From Hemileia vastatrix (Eukaryota > Basidiomycota > Pucciniomycetes > Pucciniales > Zaghouaniaceae), in the NCBI GenBank assembly GCA_030280995.1, contig JASXTE010000015.1, positions 20,604,501 to 20,668,500 on the forward strand: DNA of 64,000 bases, given 5' to 3'. A model generated the notes under the pieces. The model saw nothing but the letters and a program-made list of their open reading frames with translations. It was not told the origin of the DNA and ran no database searches. The translations under genes and the position numbers were made by a program. Each line of letters opens with the position of its first letter. Position 1 is the stretch's first letter. Positions 21,036 through 31,590 of the stretch are shown piece by piece.

Positions 21036-21850
21036 CACTACGTGGAAAACAGCGTCGCAAACTGTCCTGCAACAACCAGACTAAGGCATCTTACTGCTCA
21101 GAGCATGCAACTTTCAAGACTCAAAATGAGCCAAGACATTTGCCTGTGACCTGCAACACCAAATGATGTCGCTGCACACTTTTTTTCATTGGAATTTTAG
21201 TTCCATGATTTGTTTCTTTTGTCTCTTCTTTTTCTTTCCTCAGTGTAAGTATTTCAATGTTCTTATGTTTTAAAAACCCGTGATTCTTTAATATCCAACC
21301 CTGATCTCTCCCCCCACTTGCCACTGTCACCACCACCATCACCACCTCCTCTTGCCACCACCACCACCACCACCTTCAGCTCCTCTCGCCGCCACAACCA
21401 CCACCATCACCACCTCCGCCTCCACCTCCATCTCCATTTGCCACCATAGCCACCTCACCCTCTTGGACTTGCCACCATTGCTACCTGAAATCAAAAACAA
21501 ATTATGAGTATCAAGGGGAAGCTGAGGAGACTGTAAATAAAACTATGTTTACAGATGATTGATTTTTTTTTCTGTAAGTATTCCTGAGGTTTTGGTGATT
21601 TTTTTTTAGCTAAAGATTTAAATGGCAATGAAAAAACTGTATTTTTTTGCTTCCTTTGAATAACCTGATGTTACTTTGAAAAATAGGCAGAACTAAGTGA
21701 AAGGAGTGTGCAGCAACACTTAGAAGTGTCGCAGGAATTTTTTTGTTGTAGAAGAACAATCAAATTGGTGCTTTTTGGATTCTAAGGCCATTTTTTGGCT
21801 TGCAATTTGTTGTCGCAGGACGGCCTGTGACACCACTTTCCCACGTAGTG
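21036..21850. mobile_element. Non-autonomous CACTA-type DNA transposon, 815 bp
   Basis: The ends are CACTACGTGGAAA and TTTCCCACGTAGTG, starting with the CACTA that defines this superfamily, and the flanks are the 3-bp duplication GAA (21033-21035 and 21851-21853), as expected. Sub-terminal inverted words (GTCGCA, CTGTCCTGCAACA / TTGTTGTCGCAGGAC, GCAGCAACA) repeat near both ends. Removing the element and one GAA rejoins the partner-gene frame exactly. The interior has no transposase; it holds a CCA/CCACCACCATCACC trinucleotide-like stretch at 21318-21480. Confidence 0.9.
21318..21482. repeat. Degenerate CCA/CTCC repeat inside the CACTA element
   Basis: About 160 bases made of CCACCA, CCATCACC, CCTCC and GCCACC words, a clear composition island in an AT-rich window. 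On the minus strand it could read Val/Gly/Ala repeats, but no gene is supported. Confidence 0.8.
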
Positions 21851-22685
21851 GAACACTTTAACACTTGATTTTAGTGCAACATATCATGGTATTGAAAGGA
21901 ATCCACCAAGAGGAACAAGTACCAGTGATTGGCTTTGAAGTGCACTTTCTCTCTATCAAGATCGGTGTAAAACAACTTTTTAAAAGTTTTTTAGCATGGG
22001 AGAAGCTCAAGTTTTCTCCAAAATGGAATATGGAACATACTCAGCCCCTACCTTCTAGAAACTCTCCAATAGATAGTTTTTCAAGTGCACAAAGAGCTAC
22101 ATCTATGGACAGTTTTTCAAGTGACCCAAGCAATCAATTTGACTCCAGCAGTTGTCCTGCCTCACCCTCTCCAAACTATTACAACCGCCCACTGGGCCAA
22201 AAAGCAGCCAAAAAATCTTGACTTGCTGATTTATCTGAAGGGAAAAAAGATGAATGATTTTCACGTTACAATGATGCAGCTGAAAAATGAATTGAGACCA
22301 TTCTTGAAAGCAATGAAATATTTGCAAAAAAAATAAATTTATCAGAAAAGCAACTTTCTATAGCTCAAAATAAAATTTAACTTACCAAAGAGCAAATAAT
22401 CATACAAAAAGAAAGGCTTCATCTTGATAAAAGAAAATGCAACCTTGAAGAAACAAATATAAAGATTAATCAGCAAAACATGAGAATAAACTTAAAAAAA
22501 TCAGACTTAGAGATGTGAAGCAGTGAGATTCAACAACTCTTAATGTTGGAGAATAATAACTTTGGTGATGATGATGATCTAGATATATTAAATAAAATGA
22601 AAGATGTTTTAAAAAAGTGGTGGTTGAATGGTTATAGCTCTTGATTTGGTTATTTTTAAATCTTTACTTGACCTGAAATAAAACA

Positions 22686-24602
22686 TTAGTATAATGAAAA
22701 AACCATAATAAAATAATACTTAAATAGTAGAAGAATTGAAAATTTCTATAATTCACATTGATACAAAAAAATTGATTAGCTTAAACGTGGAATTTTTTAA
22801 AAATTGTTGAAAAAAATAAACAAAATTGATTGAGAGAAAGCTGCACATACCTGTTTATTTAAATGGCCACCTCTTTAAACTTATCATTAGAAATCTTATA
22901 GTTATGAAGCCTTATTTATAAAAACACATAAAAATTTAAATTAATAAAAGAGAAATAATATAGAGCATTGCAAGGAATATAGTTCATTTTACATTGCAGA
23001 AGTGTGAGTGAAGGAAAGGCGCAAAGATATAGTGTATAATTGGTTACATTTCAGAAGTGTGAGTGAAGGAAGAAGGTGCAAAAGACCCTTCTTACATATT
23101 AGAAAGGATTCCTACTTGCACCAACTCCAGCACACTCACCCTTTTAGCTACAACTCCTGTGGCAAATATGACTCATTCCCAATGTAATGATGGGCAAATG
23201 AATAGGAGATAATTGGCCCAACATTACACTGAATGTGTAAAAAAGTTTGTTAATAAGAAAAACTAAAAAGTAATTAATGTGGAAAATACTTAGCTAGAAA
23301 TAAAAGGAGATGCTGAGAGATTGAGAGAAAGTAAAAAAAGATATTAACAAGTAATATGAAAATTACTTACCTGGAAAAAAAGGAGAAGCCAAAAAGAATT
23401 AGTAAACAGTTGAAGGATACTAACAGAGAAGGTGGAAAATACTTAACTAGAAAAAAATGAGATGCCAAGAGATTGAGAGAAAGTAGAAAAAAAAAATAAC
23501 TGTAATATGAAAATTACTTACCTTGAAAAAATAGGAGAAGCCAAAAGAAGATAACAAACAGTTGAATCAAACTAAAAGGTAATGTGGAAATTACTTACCT
23601 CAAAAATAATGGAGAAGCCAAAACAATTTAACAATCAGTAAATTAAAAAAAAAAAGGAAGCCAAAATTAATTTCAGCTTCTCCATTATTTTCAAAGTAAT
23701 TATTTTCCACATTACCTTTTAGTTTGATTCAACTGTTTGTTAGCTTCTTTTGACTTCTCCTATTTTTTCAAGGCAAGTAGTTTTCATATTACAGTTATTT
23801 TTTTCTACTTTCTCTCAATCTCTCAGCATCTCCTTTTTTTCTAGGTAAGTATTTTCCACCTTCTCTGTTAGTTTCCTTCAACTGTTTACTAATTCTTTTT
23901 GGCTTCTCCTTTTTTTCCAGGTAAGTAATTTTCATATTACTTGTTAATATCTTTTTTTACTTTCTCTCAATCTCTCAGCATCTCCTTTTTTTTCTAGGTA
24001 AGTATTTTCCACATTCACTACTTTTTAGTTTTTCTTACTAACCAACTTTTTTATGCCTTCAGTGTGATGATGGGCCAATTATCTCCTATTCATTTTCCCA
24101 TCATTACATTGGGGATGAGTCATATTTGCCACAGGAGTTGTAGCTAAATGGGTGAGTGTTCTGGAGTTGGTGCAAGTAGGACTCCTTTCTAATATATAAG
24201 AAGGGCCTTTTGCGCCTTCTTCCTTCACACACACTTCTGCAATGTAACCAATTATACACTTACCTTTGCGCCTTTCCTTCACTCACACTTCTGCAATGTA
24301 AAATGAACTATATTCTTTGAAATGCTCTATATTATTTCTCTTTTATTAATTTAAATTTTTATGTGTTTTTATAAATAAGGCTTCATAATTATAAGATTTA
24401 TAATGATAAGTTTAAAGAGTTGGCCATTTAAATAAACTGTTATGCACAATTTTATTTATTTTTTTCAACAATTTTTAAAAAATGCCACATTTAATCTAAT
24501 CAATTTTTTTGTATCAATGTGTAGTATAGGAATTTTCAATCCTTTTAGTATATAGTAATATAATGTAACTATTATTTTGTTATGCTGTTTTCATTATACT
24601 AA
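22686..24602. repeat. 1.9-kb imperfect palindrome (fold-back element)
   Basis: The left end TTAGTATAATGAAAA at 22686 is matched by TTTTCATTATACTAA ending at 24602, and the two arms remain complementary in the same order all the way to the centre at about 23645. Matching landmarks include ATTGATACAAAAAAATTGAT / ATCAATTTTTTTGTATCAAT, CTTTAAACTTATCATTA / TAATGATAAGTTTAAAG, GCAGAAGTGTGAGTGAAGG / CCTTCACTCACACTTCTGC and GGAGTTG-type blocks near 23125 / 24150. Each arm also holds tandem units of about 95-100 bases around TACTTACCT...GGAGAAGCC. A transcript would fold into a long hairpin. No gene was found in it; short frames are not conserved. Confidence 0.9.
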
Positions 24603-24644
24603 TTTTCTTTTTTAATATAGGCTAATAGCTACTTACAACAAAAT

Positions 24645-24914
24645 TTACTCTACACCTCCATCCATTCCTCTAGAATTCCAGTTTTGAATCTTCAAATCTT
24701 CATGTAATTGGAAATGTATTGAGGAGTTATGCAAATCTTGACCTCTCTGCATATATTCAGTAATGCTGTTGAACATTGTGTGATCATGATGTGTTTGCAC
24801 TATTTGAATTGATATGTTCTCAGAATTTGATAGGTAAGGATCAGTACTTGATTTTGACTGAATGATCATGTTGTGTAATATTACACAACACTTCATTACC
24901 TCTTTCACAGTTTC
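24645..24914 (-). pseudogene. Harbinger transposase (PF04827-like), C-terminal part
   Basis: End of the plant-type PIF/Harbinger transposase. It reads VKEVMKCCVILHNMII, the I-x-x-x-x-I-LHNMI motif that closes the DDE domain, and then HNSSIHFQLHEDLKIQNW, matching the usual HxQLQxDLVEHxW tail. The stop is at 24645-24647. The gene is cut at 24914 by the chromovirus; the upstream part continues at 34640. Joining across one copy of GTTTC gives an uninterrupted frame through the insertion point (WTIE-TVKEVMK). Confidence 0.88.
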
Positions 24915-26414
24915 TGTCAGCCTTTATATCCCCAGGACTGAGTAAAAAGTGCTTATAAGTTATGTTAAACACATGAACTATACATGGTAACAATAAATGA
25001 GAGTACACAAACAGTATACATAAGTAAAATTATGATAATACACAAAAAATGCCATTATAACACCTTATATACATGCATATATCCACCTTTTATAGGTCTT
25101 ATTTACTTAATATTAAGTTTTAATATGTTAGGGTAATTGTAAGAGCCTTAATTATAAGGCTACATAATTTTTAAGTACACTTAAAGCTGTTATATTCATT
25201 GTTTTATGCAAAAAACAAGATATGTGCTTTATTTCACTTAAAAGTTGACTATATGCGCTATAAAATTGAGAATATCAAAATTGCGCTTTGACAGATCAAT
25301 TGGGCTCATTTGGGACTATTTCTTTGGCTATTTAAATGCATAAAAATAATAATTTTCAAAATTGGTGTTTTTTATGCCAGAAATGGCTTCTGTGTACTGA
25401 CCACATACTGCCTGCTTTTTTCCCATGTGAATAGCTTCATTTTTAGCAAATTTATCTTTTTCACACTATAATTACCCCACATTCTACGCCCACTGTGGGG
25501 AAACACACTAAAATAGGCAACAGGCGCTTGTTTAGTGTCCTAGCTTAATTACTAGTGCATTGACCTTGTTTATATGCTCTAATTTCATTAATAACCTCAC
25601 TCTTGGCGTCTTATTTCATCACCACGCTTAAATTCGCCTAATTTTAGTCAAGGATTTACCCGTGCAAGCGCCTGCCAAGGACTGCATGTAGTTACCCCAC
25701 ATCTCACGCTCTTTTTTGAGTTTTTGGGTGGTTTCTCAGTCAATTTTGGTTATTTTTGGATGGGAATTTCACGTAGTATAATGTCAGGATTAGCCCCTCC
25801 ATTTCTACATTAAATCCCCCTTATTATTAAGCTATTATTAACCTTAAAAAGTCTCCTTTAGTCTTTTATATTAATGTTTTATACACATATACTCTCTTTT
25901 TGTCTTTTTCTTTAATTTTGATGGATTTCCCTTATTATTGCAGGATTTTGACGGTTGTTACTTGTCTAATTATGTCATGGGTCACTAGGGATGTTGATGG
26001 GTAGGTCTATTAGTTGTTTTGTGGCTTTATTAACTGTGTATTGGATGGTACATCAAGGGATTTATTGGGGAACTTAGTGTGTATAAAAGGAGGAGGTTTT
26101 TGGGTCTTGTTTCTACATTCTTTATCATTTACAATTTACCAATATAACCAAATAAATTACAATACATATCAATTAGTACTTTTATAAGACTTTTGAATAG
26201 TATCTGAATTATAAAATCTATTTTTCTACCAGCTACAAAGATTGTAAGCCATATATAAAATTAGTGAGAATTATATTACTGAGACCTTTAATTTTGATTA
26301 TATTTTACTACTTATTGGATTTATACTACAGTATTCATATAGGACCATTTAAATCTTCTAGACAACTTACCATTCAAGCTAGTTCACGTCTTTGTACTTG
26401 ACCATAGCCTGACA
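24915..26414 (+). repeat. 5' LTR of chromovirus copy 1
   Basis: Starts TGTCAGCCTTTATATCCCC, ends CATAGCCTGACA, 1500 bases, the same length as the 3' LTR. The termini form a short inverted repeat (TGTCAGCCT / AGCCTGACA). TATAAAAGGAGG at 26082 is intact here. Confidence 0.95.
26082..26088 (+). promoter_or_regulatory. TATA box of 5' LTR, chromovirus copy 1
   Basis: GTGTATAAAAGGAGGAGG. In the 3' LTR the same place (34308) reads TAGAAAA, so only the 5' copy keeps a consensus TATA box. Confidence 0.55.
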
Positions 26415-26415
26415 A

Positions 26416-26435
26416 TTGGGGACCTTTCCTCAAGA
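26416..26435 (+). promoter_or_regulatory. Primer-binding site, chromovirus copy 1
   Basis: TTGGGGACCTTTCCTC starts right after the LTR end. The matching place in copy 2 (46345) reads ACTGAGGGCCTTTCC, so both families share a related site. The primer tRNA was not identified; a self-priming mechanism cannot be excluded. Confidence 0.45.
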
Positions 26436-26601
26436 ATTCTGTTATAATCCAGTAAGTAAAAAATTTTCAAAGAAGGTGCACATAAATAAAATCCCTATAG
26501 AAATATTTGGATAATTACAACAGGTTGGGGTCACTTATATAGTGATTTCAGGAAAAGAAGCCCTGTTATATAATAAAATTGTGATATTGAATCAACAATT
26601 T

Positions 26602-26765
26602 TACCACTAATTTAACATATAATTGTTATTAGTGGGTCTGTCAATAAACCAATTAAATTTGAGATCTTTGCAGATAAAGTTTTTACCACTAATTTAACAT
26701 ATAATTGTTCTTAGTGGGAGTCTGTCAATAGACCAATTAAATTTGTGATCTTTGCAGATGATAAA
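26602..26765 (+). repeat. 82-base tandem duplication in the chromovirus leader
   Basis: TACCACTAATTTAACATATA at 26602 and again at 26684. The units continue through ATTGTT-TTAGTGGG, GTCTGTCAATA-ACCAATTAA and ATCTTTGCAGAT. They lie between the primer-binding site and gag, in the untranslated leader. The rest of 26436-27038 is AT-rich and without a recognised signal. Confidence 0.88.
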
Positions 26766-27038
26766 CAATTAAACTGATTAATTGTTTTCTTTTTACAGGA
26801 CTCTTAATCCCTTCTCTATTGGTTTGAAAAATTCATTTAAATTAGAAAAAGAATCTTACTGAAAGTTGTTTTTTCATTTTTTAAATATAAAATCACAGCT
26901 ACATATTGTAGACCAGTTAAATCAAGTGACCACATAAAAGTATATTTGACTTTTGGCACTTAAAGATTCACTTCATACCAATAAGTAAGCAATAAATTTG
27001 TCTTCAGTGGTATTGATAACAACTTTTAAAACTCCTTT

Positions 27039-27893
27039 TTGAAGTTTTCATATCTAAACTTTCAATTCTTTAAATTCCACGTAAACATGTGTGACAACAA
27101 TGACATTGTAAGTAATAAGGCAAAACCTTATAACTTAAGAGCTAGAGCTGAAAGACCTGTTACAGGACATCCAAATGGAGGGTCAAGAATCACCAATAAT
27201 AATAAACAACACCCCACCAATGTCCATGGAGGAAAAGGAAAAGCTCTTAAAACAAATGTCAGTAAAGAAGTCCAAAAACACGTTACAAGAGCAAATTCAC
27301 TCCCTCTCAACCCTACTAAATACACTAACAATAAGTGTAAACAATATGGTAGAACAGATCAACAATCTCGAGAAAAGGGTGGCACAGGGCTTTATAGAAG
27401 TCAACCAGGCTCTAGTGGATATAAGGTCTCATCAACAACCAGTGGCACCAAATACCACAGCAACACTTCCAGCCCCAGAAGAGGAGCAAAAGATAACAGT
27501 CAACAAATGGAAGTGGGATTGGTATGCCCAAAACTACAACAACCCTCCTCAACAGGGATCCAGCAGTCATCCTTACAGGGGAAAGCCAAGGAGAGGCAGG
27601 GGAAATGGAATAAGACCGTGGTAAGTCATCCGTCTTCTCAGGATCAATTATATAATCCTAACAATGAATTACTTATAGGTAATGAAATTGATAGAGAGGT
27701 ATTGGATATAATTGATAAGGATTTAAAAAATTATTTATTTGAAAATAATATGTTAGACTTGTCTTTCAATGAGGACAATGTACATAGTTTTATTGACCAC
27801 CAGGAAAATACTATTAATATAAAAATGGAATCAAATGAATTAAATCTTGACCCTGATGACAAGTCTTCTGAATTGGACACAGACAAAATTTAA
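27039..27893 (+). CDS. Chromovirus copy 1: ORF B, gag N-terminal part (-1 frame of ORF A)
   Basis: Open from 27039 to TAA at 27891, with in-frame ATGs at 27039 and 27087. Codons upstream of about 27620 are the -1 frame of ORF A and encode a Ser/Thr/Lys/Gln-rich low-complexity sequence. After ORF A ends, the frame becomes acidic and looks like genuine Gag (NNELLIGNEIDREVLDIIDK and so on). The same frame continues past stops at 27891 and 28058 into the Gag core. A G-GGA-AAG heptamer in the right phase for -1 slippage lies at 27579-27585. Whether ORF B starts at its own ATG, by frameshift or by splicing cannot be decided here. Confidence 0.5.
   Translation: MKFSYLNFQFFKFHVNMCDNNDIVSNKAKPYNLRARAERPVTGHPNGGSRITNNNKQHPTNVHGGKGKALKTNVSKEVQKHVTRANSLPLNPTKYTNNKCKQYGRTDQQSREKGGTGLYRSQPGSSGYKVSSTTSGTKYHSNTSSPRRGAKDNSQQMEVGLVCPKLQQPSSTGIQQSSLQGKAKERQGKWNKTVVSHPSSQDQLYNPNNELLIGNEIDREVLDIIDKDLKNYLFENNMLDLSFNEDNVHSFIDHQENTINIKMESNELNLDPDDKSSELDTDKI
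27175..27624 (+). CDS. Chromovirus copy 1: ORF A, coiled-coil, basic C-terminus (overlapping frame)
   Basis: A 149-codon frame, ATG 27175 to TAA 27622. The N-terminal half is helical (MEEKEKLLKQM, then a leucine-heptad stretch NNMVEQINNLEKRVAQGFIE). A Pro/Thr/Glu-rich linker leads to KWKWDW and a basic HPYRGKPRRGRGNGIRPW tail. A frame with the same parts exists in copy 2: coiled coil, then KWKWDY, HPYQGGRRKKAQGK and a terminal PW-stop. The tail could bind RNA (inference). The whole ORF is overlapped by ORF B in the -1 frame. The stop codon overlaps GTAAGT, a perfect 5' splice-site motif, in both copies. The function of ORF A is not known to me; it may be the N-terminal Gag piece. Confidence 0.6.
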   Translation: MEGQESPIIINNTPPMSMEEKEKLLKQMSVKKSKNTLQEQIHSLSTLLNTLTISVNNMVEQINNLEKRVAQGFIEVNQALVDIRSHQQPVAPNTTATLPAPEEEQKITVNKWKWDWYAQNYNNPPQQGSSSHPYRGKPRRGRGNGIRPW

Positions 27894-28970
27894 TATTTTC
27901 TAAAAGAAAATCCAATGGAATCAAAAATAATTAGTATATTATTATTAAGAATTGAAAAATTGGAAGAATTCTCTAGAGAGTCCAACAATAATACAGAAAG
28001 TGTATTATTAAACCTCACACAATCATTGAGTACAACAGCCAATAGGTTAAAAATTATTTAGAATTCAAATAATGAATTAATCAATGAAAACAAAAGATTA
28101 AACTCTGAGATTAAAAATTTAGAAAATAAATTAGAACATTCTCAGAATATTATGGCTACCATAGAGGGACATGTAAAATTGTCTTTTTCAAATGTAAATG
28201 ATACCTTAACTCATGTACCTGTAATAAAAGATAGGTTACAAAGAGTAGAAATTGAAGTAGCTAACATTTTGAAAACTACTGAAAAAATAAAAGATAATAC
28301 CTCTTATGTAGAAAGAGTACCAGTTTTTATGAAACGCTCTGATGACAAACCAATGATTGAACATGAACATAGTGTCATGGGCTCTGAGAATATAAAATCA
28401 TTAAAAGATGAAATAAATTATCATCCTTCTAAAGTAAGTGAATTACTCAATATTCCTCAGGTTAGGGAAGCAAAAACTAGCCAAAAGAACTGGCCTAAGC
28501 TAGATCAGTACCCTTCTTTTGACGGGGATTCAAAATCTGATTTGCAGCAATTCATACAAAGAATTGATAACTTAAAATTTTCATAAAAATTACCTGATGA
28601 AGAAATTACTTCAAAGTTAATATCTTTATTTACAGATGTGGCCTTATTATGGTTTGAATCTGTATTGAGTGAGGGAATTTATTACTCCTGGAATTAATGG
28701 AAGGCACTAATTGAAAGGCAATTTGGTGGCCCAAAATTTAGAATCACTCAACAAAGATTGTATGAAAGGACCATATATAATCCAAATGCTGGAGATAAAC
28801 CCATGGTCTTCTTAATGAATTTAATAAAAATCATGAAAGCTATGGATCCAAAAATGGATTATGAAGAGTGGAAAGAAAAAATAATATACAAGTTGCCTAT
28901 ATCAGTTAGAGACATTATTGTAGCTAGAACTGAAACCATCAGATACCTCAGGATTCATTAATATATGCAA
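27894..28970 (+). pseudogene. Chromovirus copy 1: gag core (capsid) with stops
   Basis: Continuation of the ORF B frame. A long coiled-coil stretch (SNNELINENKRLNSEIKNLE, then NILKTTEKIKDNTSYVERV) is followed by the retrotransposon Gag capsid region: KNWPKLDQYPSFDGDSKSDL, RIDNLKFS, LPDEEITSKLISLFTDVALL, WKALIERQFGGPKFRITQQR and MDPKMDYEEWKEKIIYKLPI. Stops at 28058, 28584 and 28695 replace sense codons present in copy 2 (for example Tyr in NSYKLPDEE and Glu in TWKEWKT). A one-base shift near 28938 moves the frame into the pol frame that starts at 28978. Confidence 0.85.
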
Positions 28971-28977
28971 TGAGATA

Positions 28978-31590
28978 TTGTTAAACTACAAGTATGAAAC
29001 CAAGTATAGTAATTACAGACAAAGTGTTGATGTGGTAAAACCTACTACAAGTAAGTTACAAGTGGAAAAGAAAAAACCTTCAGCTCCCCTTGTCCCTAAG
29101 AGACAAGAGAATAACACTTGTTACAAATGTAATGAACCTTGGGTTAAGGGTCACACGTGTAAGAAGAGAATAAATGTTATTGAAACCTCACAAAATTCTG
29201 AACCAAGTAATCATGAAGATGAGAATGTGGAATCCAGTGAGGATGGTAAAAGTAACATATCTTACAGTGATGATGAAAATGAGATATTTGTATTAGAACA
29301 GGATATTATGTTCCTGAATGATGCTATACCTCATACAGACACATCTGTAACTTCCATAGAGGAAGCTGTAATAATTAAAGATATATCTCATGATACTTAC
29401 AAAATAACACCTATCAGAGCACCTGTTATAATATGTGGAAAAGAAATGAATGCCATTCTTGACACTGGGGCTGCAGGTAGTGTAGTTTCAATTAATACAT
29501 TAATGAAACTTGATAGTAAGTACCAGGAAAAACTAGAACCTGTTCAGACAAAGAACTGGAGGGTTTGTGGTTCAGTATTAAATCCAATTGGCAAATACAA
29601 AACTTCTGTATTCTTTAAATATAATAAGGGATATGTTAGAGCAGTTTGTGAATTTGTAGTAATGGATAATAATAATTGTAGTGATTGGTTTATTATTGGC
29701 AATGATTTATTGACAAAATTTGGCATTAAACTAGATCCTGCAAACATTTGTTTCACCATAGGTGTGAATGGTAAGAGAAAATTCAAAATATGTTCTGAAA
29801 ATTCAGTGTATGCCATTTCTCCTAGAGAAGAACAACTTCAAGGTGGAAGAACCACCACTGAAGTGGTTGAATTGGAAAATGAAATCCAAAATGCCTCTTT
29901 CAGTCCTCAACTCTCAAAAATTGAAGAAGAAAATATTTTGAGATTGATTAAGTCATATCCTATGGCATTTGCTCATGGTTCAAATGAACTAGGATTTGTC
30001 AAAGACCATGAGATGAAAATCTCTCTAAGCTGTGATTTGGATAATACTCCTGGCAGCCTAAAAAAGAAACCTTACCCAGCATCTCCTGCAAAAAGGAAAG
30101 ATATTGAAGACAATATAAAGATGTTGTTGGAAATGGGTATTGTTGAAAAAGTAGACACAACACCTAAGTATTATGTCATTTCACCAGTATTTATCTCTTA
30201 TGAAAAAGATAAGGCAAGATTATGCAGTAATTATAGAGCTCTGAATACCTACACAGTAGATGATATTTACCCTCTACCAAGGATAGCTTCTATCCATGCT
30301 ACTTTACAAGGAGCAAAATATATTTCCTGTCTGGATGGAAACAAGGGTTACCACCAGATTCCTGTGGAAAGAAATTCTCAAAATTACTTATTAATAACCA
30401 CACATATTGGTATATATAAGTATGTGAGAATGCCATTTGGCCCAAAGAATGCGCCTTCAGTCTTCCAAAAATTGATGGATAGTGTTTTTCATCAGGAAAT
30501 GGTTGAAGGATGGCTATTGGTTTATATTGATGACATCATAGTGTTTTCAAAAACATATGATGAACATTTAAATCACCTGAAAAGAGTCTTTCAAAGAATG
30601 GATGAAATTAATATGACAATTGCATTAAAGAAATGTAAATTTGGATTCCAATCTTTGAAAGTACTGGGACATGTTGTATCTGGTTTAAAAATTTGTGTTG
30701 ACCAGAATAAGGTGGCAGCAATAAAAAACATTGGTATACCTAAGAATGTAAAAGAAATTCAAAGTTTTTTAGGTATGTGTGGATATTATAGACAATATAT
30801 AAAAAATTACCAATCTATTGCAGCTCCTTTGACAACATTAATCAGGAAAAATGAGGCTTTCATTTGGAATAATGAAAGACAACATGCCTTTAATAAATTA
30901 AAGGAATGTTTAATGACAGCTCCAATTTTGGGTCTGCCTGATTTCACCATACCTTTTATCTTGTACACTGATGCAAGCTCTATAGGCTTAGGTGCTGCTT
31001 TACAGCAAAAACAGATAATAAATGGAAAATTATCTGAAGTAGTTATCTGTTATATATCCAGAACCTTAAGAAAAACTGAATTAAGGTATGGTGCCACACA
31101 GTTAGAATGTTTAGCGGTGGTGTGGGCTTTGGAGAAGCTTCATTACTATCTGGAAGACCAGAAGTTTGAACTTATAACAGATTGCAGTGCAGTAAAATCA
31201 TTGCTAAACATGAAAACACCTAATAGGCACATGTTTAGATGGCAACTAGCTGTACAAGAGTACAGAGGAAGAATGACAATCACTCACAGAGCAGGAACAT
31301 TGCATTCTAATGTGGATTTATTATCCAGAAGTCCTTTGCCAAATGATGCTGACAACCCAGCTTATGTACCTGAAAATGAGGTTATACATATATTTGGGAT
31401 TTATATAGTGGATTTAGAAGAAGAGTTTATGCAAACTATATTAGAAAATTATTCATCTGATAAAGATTTGTCTAAACTATCTACCATTCTTAATGATCCA
31501 ACAAATGCCTCCATGAGTGCATTAATTAAAACCTTACCTCCAAAGTATAAAAATGCATTGGAAAAAGGTAAACTATCAATTGAAAATTGA
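28978..31590 (+). pseudogene. Chromovirus copy 1: nucleocapsid, protease, reverse transcriptase, RNase H
   Basis: An open 870-codon stretch of the Gag-Pol polyprotein. In order: a zinc knuckle CYKCNEPWVKGHTC near residues 48-61; an acidic linker; aspartic protease with AILDTGAAGSVVS (DTG at 29461); RT with KARLCSNYRALNTYTVDDIY, LDGNKGYHQIPV, FGPKNAPSVFQKLMD and the YIDD catalytic box at 30523-30534; and RNase H with LYTDASSIGLGAAL, YGATQLECLAVVWALE, DCSAVKSLL and the closing HRAGTLHSNVDLLSRSPLP. It ends at a TGA (31588) where copy 2 has Gly (SIDDGYIYYK). All catalytic residues in this stretch look intact. Integrase continues in the same frame. Confidence 0.93.

Larger units (their letters stand above)
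21021..22640 (+). pseudogene. Harbinger partner gene, NAM-associated region, split by CACTA element
   Basis: It follows a good acceptor (CCCACTTTAG at 21020). Reading across the empty site of the 21036-21850 insertion gives WKALNTLTLDFSATYHGIER, then PPRGTSTSDWL, the conserved middle of this family. After a one-base shift, the 21865 frame continues FKSFLAWEKLKFSPKWN, then a Ser-rich segment and RPLGQKAAKKS. This last is the RP-x-G-x-KAAK signature of the NAM-associated C-terminal domain (PF14303 type). A Lys/Glu/Gln-rich coiled coil follows to 22640 with stops at 22219, 22252, 22378 and 22516. It is converging with the minus-strand transposase. Confidence 0.72.

Noticed and set aside
23400..23640. 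CRISPR-like array because of regularly repeated TACTTACCT units
   Set aside because: Units are about 95-100 bases, diverged, mirrored in the other arm of a palindrome and in a eukaryotic context.
24079..24282. Minus-strand 67-residue frame inside the 1.9-kb palindrome
   Set aside because: The matching frame in the other arm is broken, so there is no sign of coding constraint.
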